Positions 26,409 to 35,587 of a DNA stretch of 64,000 bases are shown here, one piece after another. The notes under the pieces were generated by a model. The model was not told the origin of the DNA, made no database searches, and saw only the letters and a list, made by a program, of their open reading frames with translations. The stretch spans positions 146,152-210,151 of the forward strand of contig NZ_LMEO01000053.1 of NCBI RefSeq assembly GCF_001426375.1, read 5' to 3'. This DNA is from Paenibacillus sp. Root444D2. Lineage in GTDB: Bacteria > Bacillota > Bacilli > Paenibacillales > NBRC-103111. A program made the translations under genes and the position numbers. Position 1 is the first letter of the stretch; each line of letters starts with the position of its first letter.

Positions 26409-27578
26409 TTAATTGGTTTCCGAGGGAAGAGAACCGGTGTTCAGAGGACGAAGCCCTTTGTTTTTCAACAAACGTTTTACAAAGAAAGTAAACAGCAACA
26501 AGGAAAATGAGACCGACACAGCGCTGACCGTAAACACTAGCTGGTAGCTCGTATACTGGGAGACCCAGCCTAGCATGATCGCACCTAGCCCGATGCCAAG
26601 GTCGGTAGAAGTCAAGAGAGAAGCCGTGGCAACCCCTTTACGGTCCGGGTGCGCAAGACGTATCGTTGCCGCTTGAAGAGCCGGATTCACGGAACCAAAA
26701 CCGATACCGTACAGAACGGCCGAAATGAGCACGCCGAACAATCCGGTCGATAAGCTCAAGGTAATCAAAGCTGAAATCGTAATCACAAGAGCTGGTACAA
26801 TGACAACCGTCTCGCCGTGCCGGTCCGAAAGTTTTCCCGCAACGGGACGGATCAGGGCAAGCGTTGCGGCATAGGCCAGAAAGAACGCGCCGGGATTGAC
26901 CTTGATCGAATTAGCGAACAGTGGGACAAAGGTGGTAATGCCGCCATAAGCGAAAGCATGAAAAAAGCCCGATGCCGTGACTGGCAAGACCGATTTTTCA
27001 AAAAAATCGATTCTCCTTGTGCCAGATTTCGGCCGGAGAGGCATTTTTGCACCAAACGTCAAGAGCAGCGCTGCGGCAGATAGGAGGACGGCGAATAGAA
27101 ACAGAGCATGGTACGACAGGTTCTGTGTAACCCAGATGCCGAGTATCGGGCCGACCGCCATAGCCATGGTCGTGGCCGTGCCAAACCACCCCAAGCCTTC
27201 TCCGCGGCGGGCCGATGGGATCATATCGGCAATCGCCGTGTAAACGGCGGTTGTGGAAACCGCCCAGCTCATCCCGTGTAATATTCTGAGCCCCATCAAA
27301 ACGACGATTCCGCCGATCCAGTCATACATATACATCGCTAAGGTGAAGAGAAGCAGCCCCCAGATGATAAAGGGACGCCTGCCAAACCGATCCAGCAGCA
27401 CACCGACGATCGGGCGAAAAATAACGGCAGACAACATAAACGAGCCCGCCGCCAGACCGACCTGCGCTTCGTTGCCGCCCATCTGTTTGATGAACAGCGG
27501 CAGCGTCGGATACAGCGAATAAAATCCTGTGAATAGGAAAAACATTCCTACCGTCATGAGAATAAACGGCCCGTCCAA
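26409..27578 (-). CDS. MFS transporter (drug/multi-substrate efflux type)
   Basis: About 389 residues from a TTG at 27578, which has AAGGTGG seven bases upstream; the frame is open for nine more codons that overlap the upstream ribosome site. Twelve membrane helices. The A-like motif GVLLDRFGRRPFIIWG lies between helices 2 and 3, and its second-half equivalent is GKLSDRHGETVVI between helices 8 and 9. This is a proton-driven exporter of the sort linked to small-molecule efflux. The AraC gene is divergent 203 bases away and may regulate it. Confidence 0.88.
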   Translation of the reverse strand: MDGPFILMTVGMFFLFTGFYSLYPTLPLFIKQMGGNEAQVGLAAGSFMLSAVIFRPIVGVLLDRFGRRPFIIWGLLLFTLAMYMYDWIGGIVVLMGLRILHGMSWAVSTTAVYTAIADMIPSARRGEGLGWFGTATTMAMAVGPILGIWVTQNLSYHALFLFAVLLSAAALLLTFGAKMPLRPKSGTRRIDFFEKSVLPVTASGFFHAFAYGGITTFVPLFANSIKVNPGAFFLAYAATLALIRPVAGKLSDRHGETVVIVPALVITISALITLSLSTGLFGVLISAVLYGIGFGSVNPALQAATIRLAHPDRKGVATASLLTSTDLGIGLGAIMLGWVSQYTSYQLVFTVSAVSVSFSLLLFTFFVKRLLKNKGLRPLNTGSLPSETN

Positions 27579-27780
27579 ATACGTTCCACCTTCATTCCTC
27601 CTCAAGTTCTATCAAGAACTCTTGTGTGTTAAATGGCGTAACCTAATTATGCAATAAATGAAAAAAAGACCGTTATCCCATTTGTCTTAAATGATTGCCT
27701 AATCCTCTCACTATCACTAACGCTTCAGACGTATATGCTTTATAATTGAAAAAAGATAAAAAAACTACGAGGAGGAGCTT

Positions 27781-28701
27781 ATGTCTGAGGAAATAATAAA
27801 ACAGCAGAATGAGCTTGCCAAACTGATTGAGCGCCACTCAGGACAGGACGGAGTTTACCTGACAGCTATCCCATCTTTATTTTTTATTCACAACTCTAAA
27901 GTGACCGAGCCCGTCTACAGAGTTTACAAGCCTTCCTTATGTTTTATAGCTCAAGGTTCGAAAGAGATATTGCTGGCACAGGAGCGTTTTGAATATGGTC
28001 CTGCCGACTACCTTATTTCATCCATGAACTTGCCGGTGATCGGCCAGGTCATAAAAGCCTCTCTTGACGTTCCGTATTTGAGTTTCAAACTTGAATTTAC
28101 ACAAAGTCAAATTTTAGAGGTTTTAAATAACTCTGAAATTCAAATCACCCCGAAAGAAAATGCTAAGCGAGCTATGTTTGTCGGTCAGATAGAAGTACCT
28201 ATACTAGATGCGATACTCAGATTAGCTCGTTTGCTAGACAATCCTAAAGACATTCCGTTCCTTGCTCCCGTCTACACAAGGGAAATTCTATATAGGCTTC
28301 TGCAAGGGCAGTATGGAGTTGCGCTTGCACAAATCGCAATGGAAGGAAGCAGCACCTATCGAATCAGGGACGCTATCGAACAAATTATCAATGACTGTAA
28401 TAAGCCTTTGCGAATTGAAGAGCTTGCAGAAATAGCTAATATGAGTATTTCTTCATTTCACAGACACTTCAAAGAGGTAACAGCTATGAGCCCAATTCAG
28501 TTTCAAAAACAACTGCGATTGCAGGAAGCTCGGCGCCTATTATTATCCGAGTCAGGGGATGCCGCTGATGTCGCATTCCGGGTAGGCTATGAAAGTGCAT
28601 CCCAATTCAGCCGCGAATATTCTCGTATGTTTGGTTCTCCTCCCAGAGCAGACATAAAGCGTCTGAAGGAAAAATATGACCGAGGATTAAACGTAAGATG
28701 A
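27781..28701 (+). CDS. AraC family transcriptional regulator (AraC_N type)
   Basis: 306 residues. The N-terminal domain is the AraC_N type (VYRVYKPSLCFIAQGSKEILLAQERFEYG, read in parts, followed by SSMNLPV), as in regulators of aldo/keto reductase and efflux genes. The C-terminal HTH pair includes IEELAEIANMSISSFHRHFK and ADVAFRVGYESASQFSREYSR. GGAGGAG lies directly upstream of the ATG. Divergent from the MFS/AKR unit, so it is a candidate regulator of it. Confidence 0.9.
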   Translation: MSEEIIKQQNELAKLIERHSGQDGVYLTAIPSLFFIHNSKVTEPVYRVYKPSLCFIAQGSKEILLAQERFEYGPADYLISSMNLPVIGQVIKASLDVPYLSFKLEFTQSQILEVLNNSEIQITPKENAKRAMFVGQIEVPILDAILRLARLLDNPKDIPFLAPVYTREILYRLLQGQYGVALAQIAMEGSSTYRIRDAIEQIINDCNKPLRIEELAEIANMSISSFHRHFKEVTAMSPIQFQKQLRLQEARRLLLSESGDAADVAFRVGYESASQFSREYSRMFGSPPRADIKRLKEKYDRGLNVR

Positions 28702-28743
28702 TCCAAACGGCCCTACGATGTAATGATCATTTCTTACGTTTTC
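28688..28743 (+). terminator. Terminator-like hairpin after araC-type gene
   Basis: AAACGTAAGATGATC pairs with GATCATTTCTTACGTTT across a 20-base loop; the T run is weak. Confidence 0.6.
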
Positions 28744-28800
28744 CATCTTGATCGCTGTAACGTATACTTTTAATAAAAAATCAAAACAAGGTGTGATGAC

Positions 28801-29454
28801 ATGTCTCCCCGCACAAAGAAACAGAACGAGTTTATTCGTGAGCAACGTAAGCAAGAGATTTTACATGCGGCCGTTCACGTCTATGTGGCAAAGGGCTATT
28901 CGGCTACGACATTGAGCGATGTTGCAGATCAGGCGGGTCTTGCACATGGTCTGGTATATTACTACTTCAAGAATAAAAAGATGCTTTTTCGGGAGCTTTA
29001 CGAAAACATGATGGACCAGTCCCTTCACTACACAACCGTGTATTTTGAACAGGATTCGCCCGTACTCGCGCAATTCAAAAACTATGCCATGCTCATCTGT
29101 GAACGTGTGATCAAGGATCCACAGACCCAGCGTTTTTATATGCGAATCAGCCTGGATCTGCATCATCTGTATGAGCCCGGAGAATTGTCGCCCTTTGAAT
29201 GGATGAAGAGCTTTATCAAGCCAATGGTTCAAGCGATTGACAAAGGAATTGGGCATGGTGTCATCCGTCAGGGAGACGTGAATCTTATGGCCATGCAATA
29301 TTGGGGAGCTATTTCCCAAGGAATGAGTTATCTGGATCAGATGCTTCAAGATCTTGCCGCTCAGGGCTTGAAGGAGACGGAAATTAACAGCCTAATGGGG
29401 GAAAAATTCCAACAGATCGCCGAATCGGCAATTTCGTTATTCAAGCCAGATTAA
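28801..29454 (+). CDS. TetR/AcrR family repressor
   Basis: 217 residues. HTH: TTLSDVADQAGLAHGLVYYYFKNKKMLF (read in parts), typical of TetR. The ligand-binding part is all-helical. AAGGTG precedes the ATG. It starts a run of three + strand genes (TetR, SRPBCC, NAD(P)H reductase) and is 65 bases from the next gene, so it probably represses its own operon and senses a small aromatic or oxidant (inference). Confidence 0.88.
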   Translation: MSPRTKKQNEFIREQRKQEILHAAVHVYVAKGYSATTLSDVADQAGLAHGLVYYYFKNKKMLFRELYENMMDQSLHYTTVYFEQDSPVLAQFKNYAMLICERVIKDPQTQRFYMRISLDLHHLYEPGELSPFEWMKSFIKPMVQAIDKGIGHGVIRQGDVNLMAMQYWGAISQGMSYLDQMLQDLAAQGLKETEINSLMGEKFQQIAESAISLFKPD

Positions 29455-29519
29455 ATATACAATTTATGGTTGACTGAGTTCTCAATCAAAAATATAATGA
29501 GCTCAAGGAGTGTGATCAT

Positions 29520-29936
29520 TTGCCAACGATTTACAAGGAGATTTTGATTGATGCCTCGCCGGAGCAGGTATGGGACGCGGTGAGCGACGTAGGTGCTGTC
29601 CATCATCGACTGGTACCCGGCTATACCGAGGGTACCCTTATGGACGGTCACGAAAGAACACTCATCCTGCCGAATGGCGGCATGGTACGCGAGTTCATCG
29701 TATCCGTTGATGAAAAGGAACGTCGAATGGCTTACGCGGTACAAGAAGGACGAATGCCGCTGCTGCATCATCATGCATCCTTCCAAGTCTTTCCCCATGG
29801 CGAAAGAGGCGCCAAGCTCGTCTGGATAACCGATTTCCTTCCCGAGCATCTCACTGCTGAGATTCAAGCACGTGTAAATCGCGGAGCAGAGGTTATGAAA
29901 GCGACCATCGAAGCAGAAACAAAGGGAGGAATTTGA
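29520..29936 (+). CDS. SRPBCC family protein (polyketide-cyclase/START-like)
   Basis: 138 residues from a TTG start with AAGGAG nine bases upstream. It has the START-like opening YKEILIDASPEQVWDAVSDVGAVHH and a C-terminal helix (VNRGAEVMKATIEAE) closing the hydrophobic pocket. Such proteins bind lipids or aromatic compounds, sometimes as cyclases. It overlaps the next gene by one base (TGATG), so coupling with the NAD(P)H reductase is likely. Confidence 0.83.
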   Translation: MPTIYKEILIDASPEQVWDAVSDVGAVHHRLVPGYTEGTLMDGHERTLILPNGGMVREFIVSVDEKERRMAYAVQEGRMPLLHHHASFQVFPHGERGAKLVWITDFLPEHLTAEIQARVNRGAEVMKATIEAETKGGI

Positions 29937-30529
29937 TGCGAATTCTGGTCATTGCAGCTCATCCGAACGTTGAACAATCACGTGTAAATAAACGCTGGTT
30001 GGCGGAATTGCGCGGATATCCCGATCAAATTACAGTTCAAGAACTATATAAGGCATACCCCGATTATGAAATCAACGTGGAGAATGAACAAGACCTCATC
30101 GCAAGGCACGACCGCATCGTATTTCAATTTCCAATCCAGTGGTACAGTATGCCGTCTTTACTCAAGCAATGGCTCGATGACGTGTTTACGACCTCCTGGC
30201 TTTTCGGAGCCGGCGGTAAAGCTGTTGCGGGGAAAGAACTAGTCCTTGCCATGTCGATTGGAGGCGATGAATCGTCCTACCAGTCGGGTGGCTTGATTGG
30301 TTATACAATCAGCGAACTGATCCGACCCTTTCAAGCGTTTGCCAATCAAATCGGCATGACTTTCCTACCACATTATAAATTTTATGATGCGGTCAAGGCG
30401 AAGGATGACCAAATCGAAAATAGTGCCTTACTTTATGTGAAACACATCTCCTCTCCCGATCTCAGCCCCATGATCGTTCGAAAACGTATGCTCGACGAAA
30501 TGAGTAAGGCTAGTTCAAATCCCTTATGA
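29936..30529 (+). CDS. NAD(P)H-dependent flavin oxidoreductase (MdaB/YwrO type)
   Basis: 198 residues, flavodoxin-like fold. It opens RILVIAAHPNVEQSRVNKRW; the substrate/FMN loop reads RIVFQFPIQWYSMPSLLKQWLDDVFT and the family Gly-rich stretch follows (GAGGKAVAGKELVLAMSIGG). These enzymes do two-electron reductions of quinones and azo or nitro compounds, avoiding radicals. AGGGAGG precedes the ATG; the first base overlaps the SRPBCC stop. With the TetR gene it looks like a quinone-stress unit. Confidence 0.9.
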   Translation: MRILVIAAHPNVEQSRVNKRWLAELRGYPDQITVQELYKAYPDYEINVENEQDLIARHDRIVFQFPIQWYSMPSLLKQWLDDVFTTSWLFGAGGKAVAGKELVLAMSIGGDESSYQSGGLIGYTISELIRPFQAFANQIGMTFLPHYKFYDAVKAKDDQIENSALLYVKHISSPDLSPMIVRKRMLDEMSKASSNPL

Positions 30530-30550
30530 TTTTCGAGTCTATCTTAAATT

Positions 30551-30587
30551 TAAAAAGCGCGATGCTAAAGTGACATCGCGCTTTTTA
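30551..30587. terminator. Bidirectional terminator
   Basis: AAAAAGCGCGATG and CATCGCGCTTTTT form a stem between convergent genes ending at 30529 and 30610. Confidence 0.85.
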
Positions 30588-30609
30588 TGCTGTTTCTACA
30601 TCCAAAGAA

Positions 30610-32109
30610 TTAACTAGAGACCAACTCTTTCTGGTTTAAACCAAGCGTCTCTGTTGTTGAAGTATGAATTTTGTGCAGAAGCTCTGGATTTTCCATTAGA
30701 GACACGCCATAAGAAGGAATCATTTCTTTAATTTTCGGTTCCCACTCTTTCACATGTTGCGGGAAGCATTTTTTAATTACCTCAAGCATAACGTGAACAG
30801 CCGTAGAAGCACCTGGGGAAGCACCTAGTAATGCTGCAATCGAGCCATCAGCGGCACTAATAACTTCCGTACCAAATTGAAGCGTACCTTTGCCGCCAGC
30901 TTCAGTATCTTTGATAACTTGTACACGTTGGCCAGCTGCTACTGAATCCCAATCTTCGCTTTTGGCGTTCGGGATAAACTCTCGTAACTCTTCCATGCGC
31001 TTTTCTTTCGATAACATGACTTGCTCGATCAGGTATTTTGTCAATGACATGTTTTTTGCGCCTGCCGACAACATGGTTACGAGATTATTCGGTTTTACGG
31101 AAGTTACCAAATCAAACATGGAACCGGTTTTTAAAAACTTTGGTGAGAAGCCCGCAAACGGTCCAAATAGCAACGATTTTTTATTGTCGATAAATCTTGT
31201 GTCAAGATGCGGAACAGACATTGGAGGAGCTCCAACTTTTGCTTTGCCGTATACTTTTGCGTGATGCTGCGCTATAACATCCGGATTATTACATACCATA
31301 AATATTCCGCTTACCGGGAATCCTCCAATATGTTTTCCTTCAGGAATACCGGATTTTTGCAGTAAATGCAGGCTTCCTCCCCCGCCTCCGATAAAGACGA
31401 ATTTTGCAGTGTGCCGTTCGACGTTGCCGCTGTCGTTTCGTACTTTCAACTCCCACGAGCCGTCGCTAGTACGTTTCATATTATCAACGCTATGTTTGTA
31501 TTTGATATCGACGTTTTTACGCTTTAAGTGGTCAAACAAAATGCGTGTTAAAGCACCAAAGTTGACATCTGTTCCAGAGTCGATTTTTGTTGCCGCTATA
31601 GATTCACTCGATGGACGATTTTGTATAATAAGCGGAATCCATTCCATTAATTTTGCAGGGTCATCGGAAAATTCCATCCCTTGAAACAGAGGATTATTTG
31701 ACATCGACACAAAACGTTTCTTTAAAAACGTTACATTATCTTTCCCTTGTACCATACTCATATGAGGCAATGGCATGATAAAGTCATGCGGATTACTTAT
31801 CAGCTTGCTGTTTACAAGATAAGACCAAAACTGCATGGAAAGCTGAAACTGTTCATTAATTTGGATAGCTTTGCTAATATCTATAGATCCATCTGGTTTT
31901 TCGACAGTGTAGTTAAGCTCGCACAGTGCCGCATGCCCTGTTCCTGCATTATTCCATTCGTTAGTGCTTTCCTCTCCTGCATTTTCGAGCTTCTCAAACA
32001 CTGTAATTTCCCATTCCGGTACTAATTCTTTCAGAAGTGTCCCTAAAGTCGCACTCATGATTCCGGCACCAATTAAGATGACATCTGTTTTAGTTTCTCC
32101 GTTGCTCAT
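30610..32109 (-). CDS. mqo: Malate:quinone oxidoreductase
   Basis: 499 residues from the ATG at 32109, chosen because AAGGA is eight bases upstream and the protein then opens MSNGETKTDVILIGAGIMSA, as in Bacillus Mqo. FAD-binding motif GAGIMSATLG, the family block STNEWNNAGTGHAALCELNYT and the C-terminal GASPGASTAVHVMLEV are present. It oxidises malate to oxaloacetate and passes electrons to menaquinone at the membrane face, bypassing NAD-malate dehydrogenase. Its neighbours are all redox genes. The upstream region holds a terminator facing the same way. Confidence 0.95.
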   Translation of the reverse strand: MSNGETKTDVILIGAGIMSATLGTLLKELVPEWEITVFEKLENAGEESTNEWNNAGTGHAALCELNYTVEKPDGSIDISKAIQINEQFQLSMQFWSYLVNSKLISNPHDFIMPLPHMSMVQGKDNVTFLKKRFVSMSNNPLFQGMEFSDDPAKLMEWIPLIIQNRPSSESIAATKIDSGTDVNFGALTRILFDHLKRKNVDIKYKHSVDNMKRTSDGSWELKVRNDSGNVERHTAKFVFIGGGGGSLHLLQKSGIPEGKHIGGFPVSGIFMVCNNPDVIAQHHAKVYGKAKVGAPPMSVPHLDTRFIDNKKSLLFGPFAGFSPKFLKTGSMFDLVTSVKPNNLVTMLSAGAKNMSLTKYLIEQVMLSKEKRMEELREFIPNAKSEDWDSVAAGQRVQVIKDTEAGGKGTLQFGTEVISAADGSIAALLGASPGASTAVHVMLEVIKKCFPQHVKEWEPKIKEMIPSYGVSLMENPELLHKIHTSTTETLGLNQKELVSS

Positions 32110-32306
32110 TTTTACCATCCTTATACCCTAAAATTTGCAGAAAGGATGTAGGCGCTCCTGCTTAGGCGTCATACCAAACCAAGGCGCGAACTAGTCACAC
32201 ACCTTTTCTGTTTCAATTATAACCATATCATAGTATTATCTGATAATTATAAGCTATTTAAAAGCTGGTGAAAAGTGAGAAATCCGTCCACAAGGCCCAA
32301 TGAACA

Positions 32307-32358
32307 CAAAAAAACCAAGACCTTAACCCAGCTTTTGCATGGATTAAGGTTTTGGTTA
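32307..32358 (-). terminator. Terminator of the second aldo/keto reductase
   Basis: AACCAAGACCTTAACC and GGATTAAGGTTTTGGTT pair; reading leftward a run of seven Ts follows. Confidence 0.8.
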
Positions 32359-32457
32359 GCTCAACACAACTTGCATCATCTCGCGGGCGCCACTCAACTA
32401 ATCTTCAATTAATGATATTTCCCCTTCATGAATCCCATATACAGACCCATAGCCAGG

Positions 32458-33438
32458 TTACTGAAAACCAATGATTGGGTGAGGGACATACGGTTCTTCC
32501 AGCGATGCGACTTCTTCAGTTGTTAATTTAATTGAGAGAGCAGCTACCGCATCTTCGAGATGAGAGACTTTTGTCGCACCGATAATTGGAGCTGTTACCG
32601 GTTCTTTCTGCAGCAACCAGGCAAGTGCGATTTGAACGCGGGGAACGCCATGTTTTTCTGCGATTGCCGCAACCCGCTCCACGACCAATCGATCGGTACT
32701 TGCAGTCGCATCGTATTTCGCTTTTGCAATTTGATCGGTTTCGGAACGATGTGTTGTTTCCTGCATATCACGCGTCAATCTTCCTCCTGCAAGCGGGCTA
32801 TATGGAATCACACCGATTTTTTCAGCCCTACAAAGCGGCAGCATCTCCCTTTCCTCTTCACGGTATATGAGGTTCAAATGATTCTGCATCGATACGAATC
32901 GGGTCCATCCATTTTTCTCAGCTACATGTAAGGCCTTCAGAAACTGCCATGCGTACATGGCTGAAGCACCAATGTATCTTGCCTTCCCTGCCTTCACCAC
33001 ATCATGCAAGGCTTCCATCGTCTCTTCGATGGGCGTACTGTAATCCCAGCGGTGAATTTGGTACAGATCCACATAATCTGTTCCCAGTCTCTTAAGACTC
33101 TTATCAATTTCACTCATGATTGACTTTCGGGAAAGTCCGGCACCGTTTGGACCTTCATGCATGCGCCCATGTACCTTCGTTGCGAGCACAATTTCATCTC
33201 GGTTAGCATAATCCTTTAGAGCCCGCCCAACAATTTCCTCGCTTGTCCCGTCGGAATATACGTTCGCCGTATCAAAAAAGTTGATACCCATCTCCAAAGC
33301 TTTTTTAATGATTGGACGACTGCGTTCCTCATCAAGTACCCACTGATGGATCCACCGCCCTGCTTCACCAAAGCCCATACAGCCAAGACAAATACGGGAT
33401 ACATCCAAGCCTGTATTTCCAAGTTTTACATATTCCAT
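32458..33438 (-). CDS. Aldo/keto reductase (copy 2)
   Basis: 326 residues from the ATG at 33438 (AAGGAG 11 bases upstream; an in-frame GTG at 33450 overlaps that site). It shares the AKR tetrad motifs with copy 1 (FDTANVYSDGTSEEIVGRAL, LATKVHGRM, YVDLYQIHRWD) and the C-terminal APIIGATKVSHLEDAV. The close similarity to the gene at 25360 points to duplication. A carboxymuconolactone decarboxylase-like gene lies 53 bases upstream on the same strand. Confidence 0.92.
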   Translation of the reverse strand: MEYVKLGNTGLDVSRICLGCMGFGEAGRWIHQWVLDEERSRPIIKKALEMGINFFDTANVYSDGTSEEIVGRALKDYANRDEIVLATKVHGRMHEGPNGAGLSRKSIMSEIDKSLKRLGTDYVDLYQIHRWDYSTPIEETMEALHDVVKAGKARYIGASAMYAWQFLKALHVAEKNGWTRFVSMQNHLNLIYREEEREMLPLCRAEKIGVIPYSPLAGGRLTRDMQETTHRSETDQIAKAKYDATASTDRLVVERVAAIAEKHGVPRVQIALAWLLQKEPVTAPIIGATKVSHLEDAVAALSIKLTTEEVASLEEPYVPHPIIGFQ

Positions 33439-33491
33439 TCGTATGTGCACTCCTTTTTTCTTATCATATAAGAAGCCTCACCCGGCACTCT

Positions 33492-33785
33492 TTATTGCCC
33501 TTCTGAAAACACTTTTTTGGCAACCATCATAGCAGACATCGATTTCGGCCATCCGGCGTAAAAAGCGAGATGAATAATCACTTCTTTGAGTTCTTCTTCT
33601 GAAATCCCATTTTCTTTCGCTTTATTCAAATGAAAAGTCAGTTGCTCCGTATTTCCTCCGGTGATCAGACTCGCTACGGTAATCAGGCTGCGGTCTCGCT
33701 GAGACAGTTCCTTGCGTTCCCAAACACAATAAGTCAATAATAATTCTTGATACATTAATGGACACGTGTCTATAATTATAAGCAA
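33492..33785 (-). CDS. Carboxymuconolactone decarboxylase-like (AhpD fold) protein, probably N-terminally short
   Basis: About 97 residues. The core block SQRDRSLITVASLITGGNTEQLTFHLNKA, EELKEVIIHLAFYAGWPKSMSAMM matches CMD family small proteins (each read in parts). Usual members have 20-40 more N-terminal residues and a clear VWER entry; here the start region (TYCVWERKE) is irregular and neither the TTG at 33785 nor the ATG at 33755 has a ribosome site. It may be decayed. The AhpD fold suits peroxide or lactone chemistry. It neighbours copy 2 of the aldo/keto reductase, a pairing seen elsewhere. Confidence 0.6.
   Translation of the reverse strand: MLIIIDTCPLMYQELLLTYCVWERKELSQRDRSLITVASLITGGNTEQLTFHLNKAKENGISEEELKEVIIHLAFYAGWPKSMSAMMVAKKVFSEGQ
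33761..33770. promoter_or_regulatory. Palindromic operator candidate
   Basis: GACACGTGTC is a perfect 10-bp palindrome in the region between the leftward CMD/AKR genes and the rightward TetR gene, next to TATAAT on the minus strand at about 33777. Confidence 0.4.
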
Positions 33786-33884
33786 ATATAGAACATCTGC
33801 AATTGTTAAATGAACGTGATTTGTTAAGAAATGAACAGCTGCTTAATAATTGTTAATTATTTACGAAAGCTTGGTGACCGCCAG

Positions 33885-34430
33885 TTGGCTAAAGTGGATC
33901 GAAGGATACTCAAAACGCAGGAAGCGTTAAAAAAAGCTGTTATTGAACTAATGTCAGAGAAAAATTTTGATGACATTACGATACAGGATCTTTCCGACAG
34001 GGCGAATGTGAGCCGCGGGACCATCTATCTTCATTATTTGGATAAATTTGATCTGCTGGATAAACTCATTGAAGAACATATAAACGTTCTAAGGGAAATG
34101 TGCAGAACGGCATCCGAATTGGATTTTATCGAAGCGACTCTGATGTGGACCGAATACTTTGAGCGTAATTATTCATTCTTCTCAATGATGTTAGCGAGTA
34201 AAGGTGCCCCTTATTTTCGTGGTCGATTTCTTGACTTACTTATCGAAGAATTAACGAATGAGGTCGATGTGACCAAAGGTAAGAACGAGAGGTTAAATGA
34301 AGATCTTCTAGTTAGGTTTGTTGCATCTGCTTATGTAGGGGTAGTGGAATGGTGGTTTACTAATGGAAAGCCTGTCACCCATCAAGTTTTGGCAGAACAA
34401 CTGGGGACATTGTTAGATAGAAATGTGTAA
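33885..34430 (+). CDS. TetR/AcrR family regulator
   Basis: 181 residues from a TTG at 33885 (GGTGA seven bases upstream), which gives the usual opening LAKVDRRILKTQEALKKAV. An ATG at 33831 would add 18 residues that look unlike the family, so it was not used, but it is possible. HTH: DITIQDLSDRANVSRGTIYLHYLDKFDLL (read in parts). Divergent from the CMD/AKR pair; likely its regulator. Confidence 0.82.
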   Translation: MAKVDRRILKTQEALKKAVIELMSEKNFDDITIQDLSDRANVSRGTIYLHYLDKFDLLDKLIEEHINVLREMCRTASELDFIEATLMWTEYFERNYSFFSMMLASKGAPYFRGRFLDLLIEELTNEVDVTKGKNERLNEDLLVRFVASAYVGVVEWWFTNGKPVTHQVLAEQLGTLLDRNV

Positions 34431-34436
34431 TCAGTA

Positions 34437-34476
34437 TGTAGCTCAAGCACCGTATTGGTACTTGAGCTTTTTTCGT
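34437..34476 (+). terminator. Terminator after the second TetR gene
   Basis: AGCTCAAGCACC and GGTACTTGAGCT pair, followed by six Ts. Confidence 0.8.
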
Positions 34477-34507
34477 TTCTTTTTCCGTGGAATACTCAAT
34501 AACTAGT

Positions 34508-35419
34508 TCACTTTTCCCTCACACTCAGAATAACCCCAACAATAATAACCATTCCACCGATCAAATCAAATATATGCAAGACTTCATGTAGGAATACGGT
34601 TGAGAATAACACGCCAAAAGGAGGAACGAGGTTCATCAGCGCCATTGCAGTTCCAGAGCTGAGGTTGCGCAGTCCATAATTATAAAGCATAAAAGCTGTT
34701 ACAGAGCAGAAAACCCCAAGATAGAGCAGCACCCAGAGAGACTCTGCGCTAGGCACCTGCCATCTTGACCGCTCTATCAGTGCAAGCGGAATGAATGCAA
34801 CCGTCCCTGCAATCGTCTGGTAAAACGAAACGGTTACCATGGAATAGTTTTTGACAACTTTGCGTGTTGTAAAGTTATAAGCTGCAAACACAACGCCCGC
34901 CAGAATTAGAATTAGGTTACCCGTCAGCTGTCCTGAACTCTCCCCCGAACTGCCGCCCGAAATCTGATACACTCCGAGAACGGCCATCACAATCCCAACC
35001 CCCTTCACCCAGGAAATCTTTATGCGAAAAAAAATAAACTCAAGCAGCGCTGTTATGGCCGGGTAAGAAGCGACGATCAGCGCGGCGCTGGATGCCGTTG
35101 TCAGCTCAAGCCCGATATTCTCCAGAGCAAAGTAAAGAGTCGTTCCCAATATTCCGCTCAGCGCCATCAATCCCATATCCTTCGGTGCAGGCCTTATAAA
35201 TTCTTTTCGAGACAGCATAATCGCTCCTAAAATGACCGAAGCAATTACAAAGCGTGCTGCCCCCAATGTGAGAGGCGGAAAGGAAAGGTATGCAATCTTA
35301 GTCCCAACAAACGAGGTGCTCCATAGCAAAATGGCAATAATGACGGCGATTAAGTAAAGGCTGCTGCTTTTTTGGGCTTTTGCTATTCGTACTTTTTGAA
35401 TTTCATTTGATGCATCCAT
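34508..35419 (-). CDS. EamA/DMT superfamily transporter
   Basis: 303 residues from the ATG at 35419 (GGAGG six bases upstream). Ten membrane helices in two EamA repeats: first ends around GLELTTASSAALIVASYPAITALLEFIFF (read in parts), second around YNYGLRNLSSGTAMALMNLVPPFGVLFSTVFL. Members export amino acids, purines or metabolites. Divergent from the TrmB-type regulator with about 170 bases between them. Confidence 0.87.
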   Translation of the reverse strand: MDASNEIQKVRIAKAQKSSSLYLIAVIIAILLWSTSFVGTKIAYLSFPPLTLGAARFVIASVILGAIMLSRKEFIRPAPKDMGLMALSGILGTTLYFALENIGLELTTASSAALIVASYPAITALLEFIFFRIKISWVKGVGIVMAVLGVYQISGGSSGESSGQLTGNLILILAGVVFAAYNFTTRKVVKNYSMVTVSFYQTIAGTVAFIPLALIERSRWQVPSAESLWVLLYLGVFCSVTAFMLYNYGLRNLSSGTAMALMNLVPPFGVLFSTVFLHEVLHIFDLIGGMVIIVGVILSVREK

Positions 35420-35587
35420 GCTGTACCTCCAAGGAATTCCAAGTAATTGAATGTAGTAGCTACTTTTGTAGCAACTATATAAATGGTACACCATTGGCAC
35501 TATCGTCTGTCAAGTGTAATAATGGAGTAAATCGGATAAATGAAAAAAACCGGACTTTGTACGATGCGGAGGGCAGGAGGTTAAAAA

